From contig NZ_JACHHZ010000002.1 of NCBI RefSeq assembly GCF_014202975.1, positions 62,001 to 126,000 on the forward strand: a DNA stretch of 64,000 nucleotides. The letters are read 5' to 3'. The notes under the pieces were generated by a model. It was not told the origin of the DNA. It did not search any database and was given only the letters and a program-made list of their open reading frames with translations. Below are positions 35,629 to 43,817 of this stretch, one piece after another (position 1 is the first letter of the stretch; the number at the start of each line of letters is the position of its first letter). The translations under genes were made by a program, and so were the position numbers. Source of the DNA: Povalibacter uvarum (GTDB taxonomy: Bacteria > Pseudomonadota > Gammaproteobacteria > Steroidobacterales > Steroidobacteraceae).

Positions 35629-35988
35629 CTACCGAATCAGGCGGGCGTAGTTCGCTGCGTCGACGAGACGGTCGTAGCGAAAGCCATTGAATACGAAGCT
35701 GCCGTTTTCGAAGGTGATCGCGAGTTCGAACATGAGCAGGTGATCGGTCACGCTCAACCCATCCACTGCATTGGGTACATCCACCGAGGTCAGTTGTTCT
35801 GCAACCGGTTCGACTGGACGGGCTTGCCGCGCTCGGACTACCGCAGCGTAGGCGACAGCATCCGCCAGGCGCTCATAGCAATACCCCTCGTACCTGTAGT
35901 AACGGCCATCGCGCACGATCGACAACTCGGTCATCAGATGCGCGTTCTCAGCCGTCGTGTTCTCAGCCGTCGTGTTCTCAGCCGTCAT
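35629..35988 (-). CDS. Small hypothetical protein with internal duplication, 119 aa
   Basis: Unknown family. Two homologous halves of about 35 residues are visible: MTELSIVRDGRYYRYEGYCY then ERLADAVAYAAVVRA, and FELAITFENGSFVFNGFRYD then RLVDAANYARLIR. Each has a strand-strand-helix pattern: 'G-x-(Y/F)-x-(Y/F)-x-G-(Y/F)-x-Y-(E/D)-R-L-x-D-A-x-x-Y-A'. The DNA at the 5' end is a triple 15-bp tandem repeat (35944-35988) that encodes TAEN-T repeats in front of the first unit; a second start at the MTELS methionine is quite possible. No signal peptide. Position between two regulatory genes gives no functional clue. Confidence 0.65.
   Translation of the reverse strand: MTAENTTAENTTAENAHLMTELSIVRDGRYYRYEGYCYERLADAVAYAAVVRARQARPVEPVAEQLTSVDVPNAVDGLSVTDHLLMFELAITFENGSFVFNGFRYDRLVDAANYARLIR
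35944..35988. repeat. 15-bp tandem repeat x3 covering the start codon
   Basis: Unit TTCTCAGCCGTCGTG at 35944, 35959 and 35974 (the last ends CATG, i.e. the ATG start of the minus-strand gene). Length is a multiple of three, so copy-number change would add or remove TAEN-T residues without frameshift. Confidence 0.85.
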
Positions 35989-36184
35989 GAAGTCTCCGGG
36001 AGTGGCTCCGGTGCACGGCGATAGAGTCCCGCACTGCGCCGAGCATGCGACGACGCTAAACGAGCGTTGAGCATCAGTCTGTTCGCTGGCGCACTGTGAG
36101 CGCCCGCCGTCCAGTGTTCGTCAGCGTACCGACTCACGCTCGGCCCAACCGCAGAATCCGGGAGTGCTGCCACGGGAGAGTGAG

Positions 36185-36967
36185 ATGAACTGTAAGGGCC
36201 TCCTGGAAACCTATCTGGACTGGACGCGGACCGGCCATGACGGCGTCGGTGACGCAGACGTTACTGACGTGGCCGATTCAGATCCCTCGTTCAGGCAGGG
36301 AGGCGCGCTGCTGAAGAAAAACAAGGAGAAGATCCGCGCATGGCGTCGTCGTGTCCTGCTGAGACGCGGGGCGCTCATGCGTGCCGAACTGGGCGCTGAC
36401 GCGCAGAACTGCTCGCTTGCCATGCTGGATGAGAGAGGCGTCGTCGTTTCCTGGTACGGTCGTGCGTGTGAGTCGAATCTCGGTGACGACGCTGTGGTGG
36501 ATCGTCCGCTATCACAGTTCTATGTAGCGACGGACATTGCGCTCAAGGAGCCTCGCAGGGACTTGCGTGCGGCCAGCATGGATGGTCGGATCAGGCGACA
36601 GGGGTGGCGACTCGGGGCGACTGGTGTCGCGTACTGGTGCACGACGGTGCTCGAATCCGTTCTGCTCCGCGACGGGCGATTGCAAGGTTTTTCCTGCGTG
36701 ATGCGCGAGTCCAAGTATCCGTCGCAACTACCGCCCCGCGCTTCCCTTCTGCATGGACTCATCGTCAGAGACGAGGCGTCCGGTCGCGACGCTCCAATAA
36801 GCAGCCTCGCGCCCCTGCGCACCTGGGACCGAATGGCGAAAGCTCGTGACGCCGCGCGCCAGCGGCGGCTGTTCAGACTCTCGTGCCGAATGCGCACGTC
36901 GGAATTCGATCGATCGCTGCTGCGCGGTATGTTGATCGAGCTGCCCGTCGCGAGGAATAACCCGTGA
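36185..36967 (+). CDS. PAS-domain protein, 260 aa
   Basis: A PAS-domain regulatory protein with no recognisable output domain. The PAS core is about residues 85-185: CSLAMLDERGVVVSWYGRA, the GDDAVVDRPLSQFYV helix, and RIRRQGWRLGATGVAYWCTTVLESVLLRDGRLQGFSCVMRE, which is the 'GWRxRxDGxxFWxxxxxxxxRDxxGxLxGFxxVxRD' PAS signature. The ATG at 36185 follows CGGGAGAG; an upstream GTG at 36164 is less likely. N-terminus (about 1-75) is basic and helical. It may sense a ligand or redox state and act through a partner. It overlaps the next gene by GTGA (36964-36967), so the two are co-translated. Confidence 0.75.
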   Translation: MNCKGLLETYLDWTRTGHDGVGDADVTDVADSDPSFRQGGALLKKNKEKIRAWRRRVLLRRGALMRAELGADAQNCSLAMLDERGVVVSWYGRACESNLGDDAVVDRPLSQFYVATDIALKEPRRDLRAASMDGRIRRQGWRLGATGVAYWCTTVLESVLLRDGRLQGFSCVMRESKYPSQLPPRASLLHGLIVRDEASGRDAPISSLAPLRTWDRMAKARDAARQRRLFRLSCRMRTSEFDRSLLRGMLIELPVARNNP

Positions 36968-37638
36968 GCAGAAGACTATCAACGGGGCTGCTGCTGGCGA
37001 TCCTGTCTGGGGCCGTGCCCATTTCCCTCGCGGTTGCGGCCGAACCGGCTGCATTGCCGGAACACGCAAGAGCGAGTCGCTACGGAAGCGGTTGGGAATG
37101 CATGAGCGGATTCCGTCAGACCAGCGATGCCTGCGTGCAGATCGCAGTACCAGCCAATGCCTACATGGACTCTCTCGGACGTGGATGGCGATGCGATCGC
37201 GGTCATCTCAATACCGGCACCGCTTGCGTCGCCGTGAAGGTTCCGGAGAACGCGTATCTGGACGATTCCTTCGGCACCGGGTGGAGGTGCAACCGGGGCT
37301 ATCGCGAGAAGGCTGGCGCCTGCGTGGCCGTAGAGATTCCTGACAACGCGTACCCCGTCGATTCATTCTATGGGTCGGGCTGGCGATGCAACCGCGGATT
37401 CAGAGCGGCGGGCTCCACTTGTCTACCCATCATCGTACCGGCGCAAGGATTTCTATCCCGCTCCGGGGACGATTGGGAATGCGACCGGGGCTATCGGAGA
37501 GAGGACTCCGCTTGCACCGCGGTGAGCCTTCCCGCGAACGCCCATCTCGACCCCTCGGGTGAGCGGTGGGAGTGCGACGAGGGATTTCACTCCCACGGAC
37601 CTCAGTGCGTACGCGACTGGACGAGCGCATCTCCCTGA
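36964..37638 (+). CDS. Secreted cysteine-repeat protein (six W-x-C-x10-C repeats), 224 aa
   Basis: A GTG start overlapping the PAS gene's stop (GTGA). Signal peptide SRRLSTGLLLAILSGAV to AVAAEP (about 27 residues) precedes six repeats with Trp at 44, 75, 107, 140, 171 and 202 (spacing 31-33). Every repeat has a Trp, a Cys two residues later, and a second Cys exactly 11 after the first: C46/C57, C77/C88, C109/C120, C142/C153, C173/C184, C204/C215. The repeat reads 'GW-(R/E)-C-(N/D)-RG-(Y/F)-R...C-x-x-V-x-(V/I)-P-x-NA-Y-L-D'. All 12 Cys outside the leader are paired, strongly suggesting a disulfide-stabilised solenoid or bead chain in the periplasm or outside. Function unknown. Co-expressed with the PAS protein. 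Confidence 0.8.
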   Translation: MSRRLSTGLLLAILSGAVPISLAVAAEPAALPEHARASRYGSGWECMSGFRQTSDACVQIAVPANAYMDSLGRGWRCDRGHLNTGTACVAVKVPENAYLDDSFGTGWRCNRGYREKAGACVAVEIPDNAYPVDSFYGSGWRCNRGFRAAGSTCLPIIVPAQGFLSRSGDDWECDRGYRREDSACTAVSLPANAHLDPSGERWECDEGFHSHGPQCVRDWTSASP

Positions 37639-37724
37639 GCAGAGCCGCGCCGATCGACTGAGACAATCATTCTCAAGCCGGTGGTGGGGATCCGCGCTAA
37701 AGGGCGACCGCGGCCGATGAGTCA

Positions 37725-39059
37725 ATGAGCATGGCCGAGCACGGGAACTCCACCTTCGACCTCGTCAGACTGCCGCAGGAGTTCGTCGATCGATTCACGA
37801 ATCCGCTCGCGCGTTTCCTGAGTATCGAAACGCTCGGCGGCGCCGTGCTGCTCGTGGCCACGGTCGCTGCCCTTGCTCTCGCCAACTCCCCGTGGGCACA
37901 GGTCTTCGCGAATCTGTGGGAAACGTCCATCGGGTTGCGGTTCGGCCCGGTCGAATTCGCACGCTCGCTGAGGGACTGGATCAACGACGCGCTGATGACT
38001 CTCTTCTTCTTCCTCGTGGCGGTCGAACTCAAGCGCGAACTGGTCCTGGGAGAGTTGAGCAGCATGCGCGTCGCAGCACTGTCGATCTCTGCGGCAGTCG
38101 GCGGCATGCTGGTACCAGCGACGATCTATCTGTTCCTGCTGCCCGGGGCAGCGGGGTGGGGAGCCGTGATGGCGACCGACACCGCGTTCGTCATCGGCGC
38201 ATTGGCGCTACTGGGTACGCGCATCCCGCAGACGCTGAGAGTGTTCATGCTTTCACTGGCGATAGTCGACGACATTGGCGCGATTCTCGTCGTCGCCGTC
38301 GCCTACAGCAATGACATCGTCTGGCCAGCCCTCCTCGGCGCTGGTGTTGCTATCGCTGCAATACCGGTAATGGCGCGGGCCGGCGTTCGCCGCGTGGGCG
38401 TCTACTTCATGGCCGGCTGCGTGGTCTGGCTCGCCTTCGATGCATCGGGCGTGCACGCCACTATTGCGGGCGTGATCGTGGGCCTCCTCACTCCGGCGCG
38501 CAGGTGGGTGAGTGACAAGCGGCTCTACGCCATACTCAATCAGGTCATAGCGCACCCGGACCCCGACGACAGTGGCCGTACGAAGGATCGTGAGACGCTG
38601 CAGGCTGCAGCGATTGCGGCCCGGGAGTCCCTCGCTCCTGTCGAGCGCGTTCAGATGACGCTTCACCCTTGGGTCGATTTCTTCGTCATGCCGCTGTTCG
38701 CCCTCGCCAATGCCGGACTACCACTGGCGGTGAGCCACCTGGACATCGCCGTGACCGCGGCAGTGACGGTGGCGCTGGTGGTCGGCAAACCCGTGGGCGT
38801 CCTGTCATTCTGCTGGCTCGCGGTGCGCACCGGTATCGCAATTCGCCCGGCGGAACTCACTTGGGGCGTCCTGGCCGGTGGCGGGGCCATCGCGGGCATC
38901 AGCTTCACGATGGCGCTGTTCATTGCCGACCTCGCGTTCCCGGACGACCTGCTCGACAGCGCGAAGATGGGCATTCTGCTCGCATCGGTTCTTGCCGCAG
39001 CGATCGGTCTCTCGCTGCTCGCTTGGTTCACGAAGCGCAAGCGCGCAGACACTGTGTGA
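37725..39059 (+). CDS. nhaA: Na+/H+ antiporter NhaA
   Basis: A 444-residue NhaA antiporter with about 12 membrane helices. Key residues: VMATDTAFVIGALALLG (Asp152, equivalent of E. coli Asp133) and SLAIVDDIGAI (Asp182/Asp183, equivalents of Asp163/Asp164 which bind Na+ and H+). FFFLVAVELKREL is the conserved early loop and GAIAGISFTMALFIADLAF the C-terminal signature. It moves Na+ out in exchange for H+ for pH and salt homeostasis at the inner membrane. A longer loop (RKWVSDKRL... to VERVQMTLHPW) between helices is normal in many NhaA. Met 37725 and 37731 are both possible starts. It is convergent with the histidine kinase at 39073 (13 bp apart). Confidence 0.95.
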   Translation: MSMAEHGNSTFDLVRLPQEFVDRFTNPLARFLSIETLGGAVLLVATVAALALANSPWAQVFANLWETSIGLRFGPVEFARSLRDWINDALMTLFFFLVAVELKRELVLGELSSMRVAALSISAAVGGMLVPATIYLFLLPGAAGWGAVMATDTAFVIGALALLGTRIPQTLRVFMLSLAIVDDIGAILVVAVAYSNDIVWPALLGAGVAIAAIPVMARAGVRRVGVYFMAGCVVWLAFDASGVHATIAGVIVGLLTPARRWVSDKRLYAILNQVIAHPDPDDSGRTKDRETLQAAAIAARESLAPVERVQMTLHPWVDFFVMPLFALANAGLPLAVSHLDIAVTAAVTVALVVGKPVGVLSFCWLAVRTGIAIRPAELTWGVLAGGGAIAGISFTMALFIADLAFPDDLLDSAKMGILLASVLAAAIGLSLLAWFTKRKRADTV

Positions 39060-39072
39060 CGGGCGGTCGACC

Positions 39073-40458
39073 TCAGCCGGACGCCGAAGCCGCACGGAGG
39101 TGCAGAGGCGTCGTCGGACGGAGCCTCAGGGCGATCGTCGTGCCCAACCCATCCGTCGTTGGGGAGATCGTGAGGGCACCTCTCAGTTGCGTCGCGAAAC
39201 TTCTGATGATCTTGAGCCCCATACCGGAACTCGCAGGGTCTTCAGGAATGCCGACGCCATCATCAGCGATCTGCAGTGTCAACGTGCTCTCGGCCGAACC
39301 GCAGAGGGTGACTGCGATCCTGCCGCCCGATCCCTTCGGGAACGCATGCTTGTACGCGTTCGTGACCGCCTCGTTGGCAAGCAATGCCAATGCGATTGCC
39401 TCATCTGCAGGAAGCCGCACCGGGTCTGTCGCAACAAGCAGCGTCACGCGCCCGGACGCGTCTGGAAAGGATTGTCGTATCGAGTCTCCCACCGCATCGA
39501 GCAACTGCGGCATCAGTATCGATTCCGCGCTGTCGACATCGGAGCAGAGCAGTTCATGAACCTTGGCCAGCAGCTGCAGCCTCTCATGACTCTCGTTCAG
39601 CGCAGCGCGTACTTCCTCGGAAGCAGTAGCACGTGCGTGTAGCGACAATACGCTCGCCGCGATCTGCAGGGTGTTCTTGACGCGATGATGCGCTTCCTGG
39701 ACCACCGCTTGCTTCAGTTCGAGCGTCTGCAGCATTTCGCGCTCGGATTCCTCGGCGCGCTCCCGCAGGCTGCGCTCGAGATGAAGCTCATGAAGGAGCA
39801 GCTCACGCTGAGCTTTCTGGTGCGATTCGAACAGGACCAGCGCGTACCGGCGTTCCTTCGATTGCGCGAGGAGTCGCAGCGCAAGAACCGACTGAACGCC
39901 CAGCTGCTCCAGGATGCGCGCATCGCCAGCATCGAATCGTGATGAACGATCGTGATGGGTGACCCACAATGTGCCTAGCGGCATTCGCAGACTCTCGTGC
40001 AAGGGAACCACCAGAGTTTCGACAATGGCGGGCTGGATCCTGCGCATTTGCGCATGGACCTGCTCCGGGTTCGACACAAGGATGGTCTTCCCGGTACTGA
40101 GACAGAGATCGCACGGAGTCGAAACCTGAGGTGTGCCGCTTCCTTCATAGGGGGCCAGCATCCCGCTCAGCACCTCCCAGCACGCGATCTCCCGGCCCAC
40201 CGCATTGTGTCGAAGCAGGCTTACGCCCGCGCTGCCGGCGTGGCACAAACGCCTGGCCCCTTCCAACAGCCGTCGAAGCGCGCCCAACGGGTCGTCGGCG
40301 AGGATCTGTGACAACGCGCGGAACTCCGCTGCCTCGGCAAGGAAATCGGGTGCGCGTTGCGCCGGGTGCATCTCCTCCTCTGTCACGAAGAGATCGATCC
40401 CTTGTCGCGCTAGATCAGCCGTCGCTGCAGTGCTCACGGATGTGACTCCTTGAGGCAT
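39073..40458 (-). CDS. GAF-domain histidine kinase of the HisKA_2 / HWE type
   Basis: A 461-residue soluble sensor kinase. GAF domain about residues 45-195 (LCHAGSAGVSLLRHN, STGKTILVSNPEQV, PLGTLWVTHHD). A coiled linker leads to the dimerisation motif QEAHHRVKNTLQIAASVLSL with phosphoacceptor His257, then the ATPase: LALLANEAVTNAYKHAF (N box), IADDGVGIPE (G1) and GMGLKIIRSFATQLRG (G2). No transmembrane segment, so it senses cytoplasmic signals; three Cys in the GAF region (CDLCLSTG) could bind a metal, speculative. HisKA_2 kinases usually phosphorylate response regulators that control general stress or phytochrome-like pathways; none is adjacent. It diverges from the Crp/Fnr gene at 40710. 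Confidence 0.88.
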   Translation of the reverse strand: MPQGVTSVSTAATADLARQGIDLFVTEEEMHPAQRAPDFLAEAAEFRALSQILADDPLGALRRLLEGARRLCHAGSAGVSLLRHNAVGREIACWEVLSGMLAPYEGSGTPQVSTPCDLCLSTGKTILVSNPEQVHAQMRRIQPAIVETLVVPLHESLRMPLGTLWVTHHDRSSRFDAGDARILEQLGVQSVLALRLLAQSKERRYALVLFESHQKAQRELLLHELHLERSLRERAEESEREMLQTLELKQAVVQEAHHRVKNTLQIAASVLSLHARATASEEVRAALNESHERLQLLAKVHELLCSDVDSAESILMPQLLDAVGDSIRQSFPDASGRVTLLVATDPVRLPADEAIALALLANEAVTNAYKHAFPKGSGGRIAVTLCGSAESTLTLQIADDGVGIPEDPASSGMGLKIIRSFATQLRGALTISPTTDGLGTTIALRLRPTTPLHLRAASASG

Positions 40459-40709
40459 CGGGTACCGAGTCGCCTTGTTGGGCCCCTGTCAGCTTCAGTG
40501 CCGCCGTTAGGTCAAAGTCGAACGCGCAAGTTAAGTCATCCTTTTCCCTCCCTCTGTACGGCAACGAACACATGAAGATGTGCATTTGCCGTGTTCGGCA
40601 TCGCACATCGCCAGGAACGCCGAGGGCGGATAGTCGGGACTGCAACGATCCCATGCAGCGTTGCTGTGGGTCCGACGCATGCATTTGTACAGCACCACCA
40701 AGAGGCTCC

Positions 40710-41462
40710 ATGACGTCATCACGGCATCCGCTGCCGGCCAATCGTTTGCTGGCTGCGCTATCCCTCCGAAGCCGTGAACGCTTCGTGGTGGATTGCGACC
40801 CGGTGAAGCTGACCTTCGCCGAGGTTCTTTGCGAGAGCGGTGAGCGGATCAACCAGGTCTATTTTCCGACGGAGGGCTTCGTCTCGCTGCTGACTCCACT
40901 CGACGACGGAGCGCGACTGGAGGTTGGAATCGTCGGCGACGAAGGTATGGTGGGTACGCCGTTGCTGCTCGGGGTGAACACATCGCCCCTGCAGGCCGTC
41001 GTGCAGGGCGCGGGAATCGCGCTGCGCATGAACGCCGCAGCATTTCGGAAACACTGCCGCCAGGATGACGAAATCCAGAAGCGTCTCAATCTCTACCTGC
41101 ACGTCTCGATAAGGCAGCTAGCGCAGACAGCGGCATGTACTCGCTATCACTCGATAGAGCCGCGCCTGGCGCGGTGGCTGCTCATGAGCCGCGACCGCGC
41201 CCACGCTGACCAGTTTCATCTCACACACGAGTTCCTGGCCTACATGCTTGGTGTGCGGCGTGTCGGCGTCACGCAAGCTGCGCGTGGACTGCATGCGCGG
41301 GGATTCATCAGCTATATCCGCGGCAGTATCACGATCCTCGACAACACCGGACTGGAGAAGGTCTCCTGCTCATGCTACCGGCGTGGGAACGAGATGTATG
41401 AGCAGACGTTGGGCAAGCCTCGTGGTGGCAGAGCCCGCGCGGCAGGCGAACTCGCATCGTGA
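40710..41462 (+). CDS. Crp/Fnr-family transcriptional regulator (copy 2)
   Basis: A 250-residue regulator related to the one at 34856: LCESGERINQVYFPTEGFVSLLTPLDDG and EVGIVGDEGMVGTPLLLGVN match it in the sensor domain, and HEFLAYMLGVRRVGVTQAARGLHARGFI is the DNA-binding helix-turn-helix. ATG 40710 has AGAGG upstream; the open frame back to 40572 encodes a Cys-rich sequence that looks non-coding. The two copies may recognise different signals but the same kind of DNA site. It diverges from a sensor kinase (40458), so it may act with it. Ligand unknown. Confidence 0.87.
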   Translation: MTSSRHPLPANRLLAALSLRSRERFVVDCDPVKLTFAEVLCESGERINQVYFPTEGFVSLLTPLDDGARLEVGIVGDEGMVGTPLLLGVNTSPLQAVVQGAGIALRMNAAAFRKHCRQDDEIQKRLNLYLHVSIRQLAQTAACTRYHSIEPRLARWLLMSRDRAHADQFHLTHEFLAYMLGVRRVGVTQAARGLHARGFISYIRGSITILDNTGLEKVSCSCYRRGNEMYEQTLGKPRGGRARAAGELAS

Positions 41463-41601
41463 GATCGTTCAGGCGCTCCAAGCGCCACCGTGCAGCCAGG
41501 CTGCCACAGCCGATGAGTGAAGCCTTGGCCGCACTGCGCAAGGAACTTACTCGCTCGGGAAGCGACACAAGCGGTATGCTCTGAACTTCAGGAGCGCATC
41601 C

Positions 41602-42111
41602 ATGCGAACCGCTGCTCTGATCATCGCGACGTTCACGCTATCAGCACTGGACGCTGACGCTGCTGATCCGGCGAAGCAGACCCCCATTCCTGATCATTGT
41701 CCGGTCACTCTTCCCACCGAGCCGCTATACGTGGCACCCGGTGAGGAGAAGGCCGTGGACCCGGCGCGTGGAATATTCCTGTATGGGACGGACGCCCTCT
41801 TTACGCAACTGGCCTCCGACGGGCGATGGACTGGGATCAAATCGGCGACCGGCACTCGCAACAAGTCTGCGTGGTTCCGCAAGGATGCGCAGTGGGGCGA
41901 CGAGCGTCCTTATCAACTCGTTGTGACTGCGAAACGCATCGACGCCAATCGACCGATGATCACGGTTCCGCGAGTGACGAACATGCTCGTCGGCAAGGAA
42001 CAGCAGGAAGTGGCAATGCTGCTTATGCTCGAACTCCCGGAGCGGGGCTGTTGGGAAGTGACGGGGAACTACAAGAGCGACTACCTGTCGTTCATCGTCT
42101 GGCTTGATTGA
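41602..42111 (+). CDS. Secreted hypothetical protein, 169 aa
   Basis: Signal peptide (AALIIATFTLSALDADA) precedes a small periplasmic protein. It contains PEEPLYVAPGEEK-like PLYVAPGEEKAVDP, RGIFLYGTDALFTQLASDGRWTG, SAWFRKDAQWGDERPYQLVV and the C-terminal ERGCWEVTGNYKSDYLSF. I have seen similar ends in unannotated proteobacterial proteins but cannot name the family; 'GCWEVTG' suggests a small immunoglobulin-like beta fold, speculative. AGGAG 7 nt before the ATG. It converges on the Fic gene with 6 bp between stops. Confidence 0.65.
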   Translation: MRTAALIIATFTLSALDADAADPAKQTPIPDHCPVTLPTEPLYVAPGEEKAVDPARGIFLYGTDALFTQLASDGRWTGIKSATGTRNKSAWFRKDAQWGDERPYQLVVTAKRIDANRPMITVPRVTNMLVGKEQQEVAMLLMLELPERGCWEVTGNYKSDYLSFIVWLD

Positions 42112-42117
42112 GCGGCA

Positions 42118-43293
42118 CTAAGCGGAGACCGGATACAGTCTCGGAAACCAGCGCTCGATGACGTCGATCGGAAATCCGAGCCGAAGCGGTGCTTTGTGAG
42201 ATTCCGAAACGAGCAGCTTCTTGTCCACGAGAGCGGAGATCACACGACGGGCAGTCCGCTCGCTGACGTCGATGAGCCTTGGAACCCGACCTCGCTCCAG
42301 CTCTCCCGACAACAACGCCTCTCGCAACAACGCAAAGCTGCGCTTTGGCAGGCGCTCGGCATCTTCTTCGTCGCGCACATACAGCTCAATACGACGTTGC
42401 AGTTCGGAAGGCTCCAGCAGCTCACGCATGTATCGAACCTGGTCGAGACAGCATTCCAGGAAGAACGCGCAGAAATCGATCAATGCGCTCTGCGACAAGG
42501 CACCGCGTCCATCGAGATCCCCTTTGCGGGCTTCATCCGCTGCCATCAGCAGGCGCTTGTAGTCCGCTGAACGACGCGCAAGGCCTCTGGAGATCGACCA
42601 CAGAGCCGAACCGACGCCCAGGTCGAGCAACATCGCATGCGACATCAATCGCGTGACGCGGCCATTGCCATCGAGAAACGGATGGATCCACAGCAGTCGG
42701 TGGTGAGCAGCGGCGGCGGCGATGGCTTGCCGCGGTTTCGTGAGTCGTTCTGACGCATAGGCCTGCTCGAAGCGAGCCATGAACGCTGGCAAATCGTCCG
42801 CCGGCGGCGGGACGTGGCGACCTACGGCAACCGCACACTTACGCAGTTCTCCCGGAACAATCGCAAGGCGCTCGTGCGTATCGGGGTTCTCGATCGTGAG
42901 CAAGCTTTCTGGCAACCGCGAGCAGAATTCGCGGTGCGCCCATTCAATGAACGCGCGCGACGCCGGCGGCTTCGGAAAGTCCGTTCGTGCATCGATCATC
43001 CGCTGCACTTCGATGTGTGCGCGCGCCTCGAATTGCAGATCTCTCTTGTGCGGGTCCGCGGAGTAATCCTCGGCCAAAGCGCGATCGATATCGCGAGGGT
43101 GCGTGTTGTGGCCCTCGATCAGATTCGAGTAGTGGCAGTTCATTGACCGAACCAGCTCGGCCACCGACAGGCGAACAACTGGATGAAGTTGCCCGGAAAG
43201 TTCGCTGGCTTCCCGAGCCAGATCGAAGGCGAGGTTCTCCAGCGCTTCCGCGCCTTCTGCGGGCATCAATGGCTCCGCGGCCGCCGGCCTCAA
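42118..43293 (-). CDS. Fic-domain AMP-transferase with N-terminal inhibitory helix and C-terminal winged helix
   Basis: A 391-residue Fic protein. The catalytic motif HPFLDGNGRVTR (His204-Arg215) matches HPFx(D/E)GNGRxxR in full. The motif SNLIEG (residues 56-61) fits the inhibitory-helix pattern S/T-x-x-x-E-G/N, so this is a class II Fic held inactive by its own N-terminus. The C-terminal domain (about 315-385, KRSFALLREALLSGELERGR, ERTARRVISALVDKKL) is a winged-helix DNA-binding fold. Such enzymes transfer AMP from ATP onto protein hydroxyls. No dedicated antitoxin is visible next to it. The upstream region has two pairs of repeated boxes (43320-43406). Confidence 0.9.
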   Translation of the reverse strand: MRPAAAEPLMPAEGAEALENLAFDLAREASELSGQLHPVVRLSVAELVRSMNCHYSNLIEGHNTHPRDIDRALAEDYSADPHKRDLQFEARAHIEVQRMIDARTDFPKPPASRAFIEWAHREFCSRLPESLLTIENPDTHERLAIVPGELRKCAVAVGRHVPPPADDLPAFMARFEQAYASERLTKPRQAIAAAAAHHRLLWIHPFLDGNGRVTRLMSHAMLLDLGVGSALWSISRGLARRSADYKRLLMAADEARKGDLDGRGALSQSALIDFCAFFLECCLDQVRYMRELLEPSELQRRIELYVRDEEDAERLPKRSFALLREALLSGELERGRVPRLIDVSERTARRVISALVDKKLLVSESHKAPLRLGFPIDVIERWFPRLYPVSA

Positions 43294-43741
43294 AATGACC
43301 TCCGATCCGGGCCTTCGGATGGCCGGATTAGTGGCCGGAATAGTATCTTTGAAATCAACAAATTGGAATATTTTCAGATCCGGCGATGGCCGGATCTATG
43401 GCCGGATCCGGTGATCGCAGATCGGACGATCGCCGGGCCACGAGCTGACGCTGAAATACGTCAACCCGCGACGCTCATTGCTCCAGTGCCACGCGCTAGA
43501 TCTACGAAGGACACCGGCGGGCAGTCTTCGAACTCAACCGACAAACGCAGCCGGCGACCTCACTGATCCGTCCGTCCACACGCCTCGCTCAATAGCGTAC
43601 GAACGAAGACGCGACATGACCTGAGCTGTCGTCCCGTCAACCACACTGGAAGCCCGGACAAATCATGCCGTCCGCGGGCAATGCTGACGCGTCGTGTCGT
43701 GTTTGACTGCGACGATCAACGCGATCGGCAAACAGAGGGAA
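43294..43741. other. 448-bp non-coding stretch upstream of fic
   Basis: No convincing gene. The proximal part (43320-43406) has the TGGCCGGA boxes around an AT-rich core and probably holds the fic promoter. The distal part (about 43420-43741) shows nothing recognisable apart from the tRNA-Phe 3' flank. Confidence 0.6.
43320..43406 (-). promoter_or_regulatory. Putative fic promoter with paired TGGCCGGA direct-repeat boxes
   Basis: TGGCCGGA occurs at 43320-43327, 43332-43339, 43387-43394 and 43399-43406. Each pair has a 12-bp period (about one helical turn) and the pairs flank an AT-rich core at 43340-43380, unusual in this GC-rich window. GATCCGGC/GCCGGATC palindromes overlap the distal pair. 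On the minus strand TTCCAA-17 nt-TACTAT could be the core promoter (weak). The boxes look like operator sites, perhaps for the Fic protein's own winged helix. Confidence 0.5.

Positions 43742-43817
<76 letters not shown>

Noticed and set aside
36164-36184. GTG start seven codons upstream of the PAS protein ATG
   Set aside because: The ATG 36185 follows CGGGAGAG directly; the GTG has no Shine-Dalgarno.
40572-40709. N-terminal extension of the second Crp/Fnr regulator
   Set aside because: Would add a Cys-rich, unstructured stretch; ATG 40710 has a ribosome site and fits copy 1.
43600-43741. Integration (att) site at the tRNA-Phe 3' end
   Set aside because: No integrase gene, no direct repeat of the tRNA 3' end found nearby.
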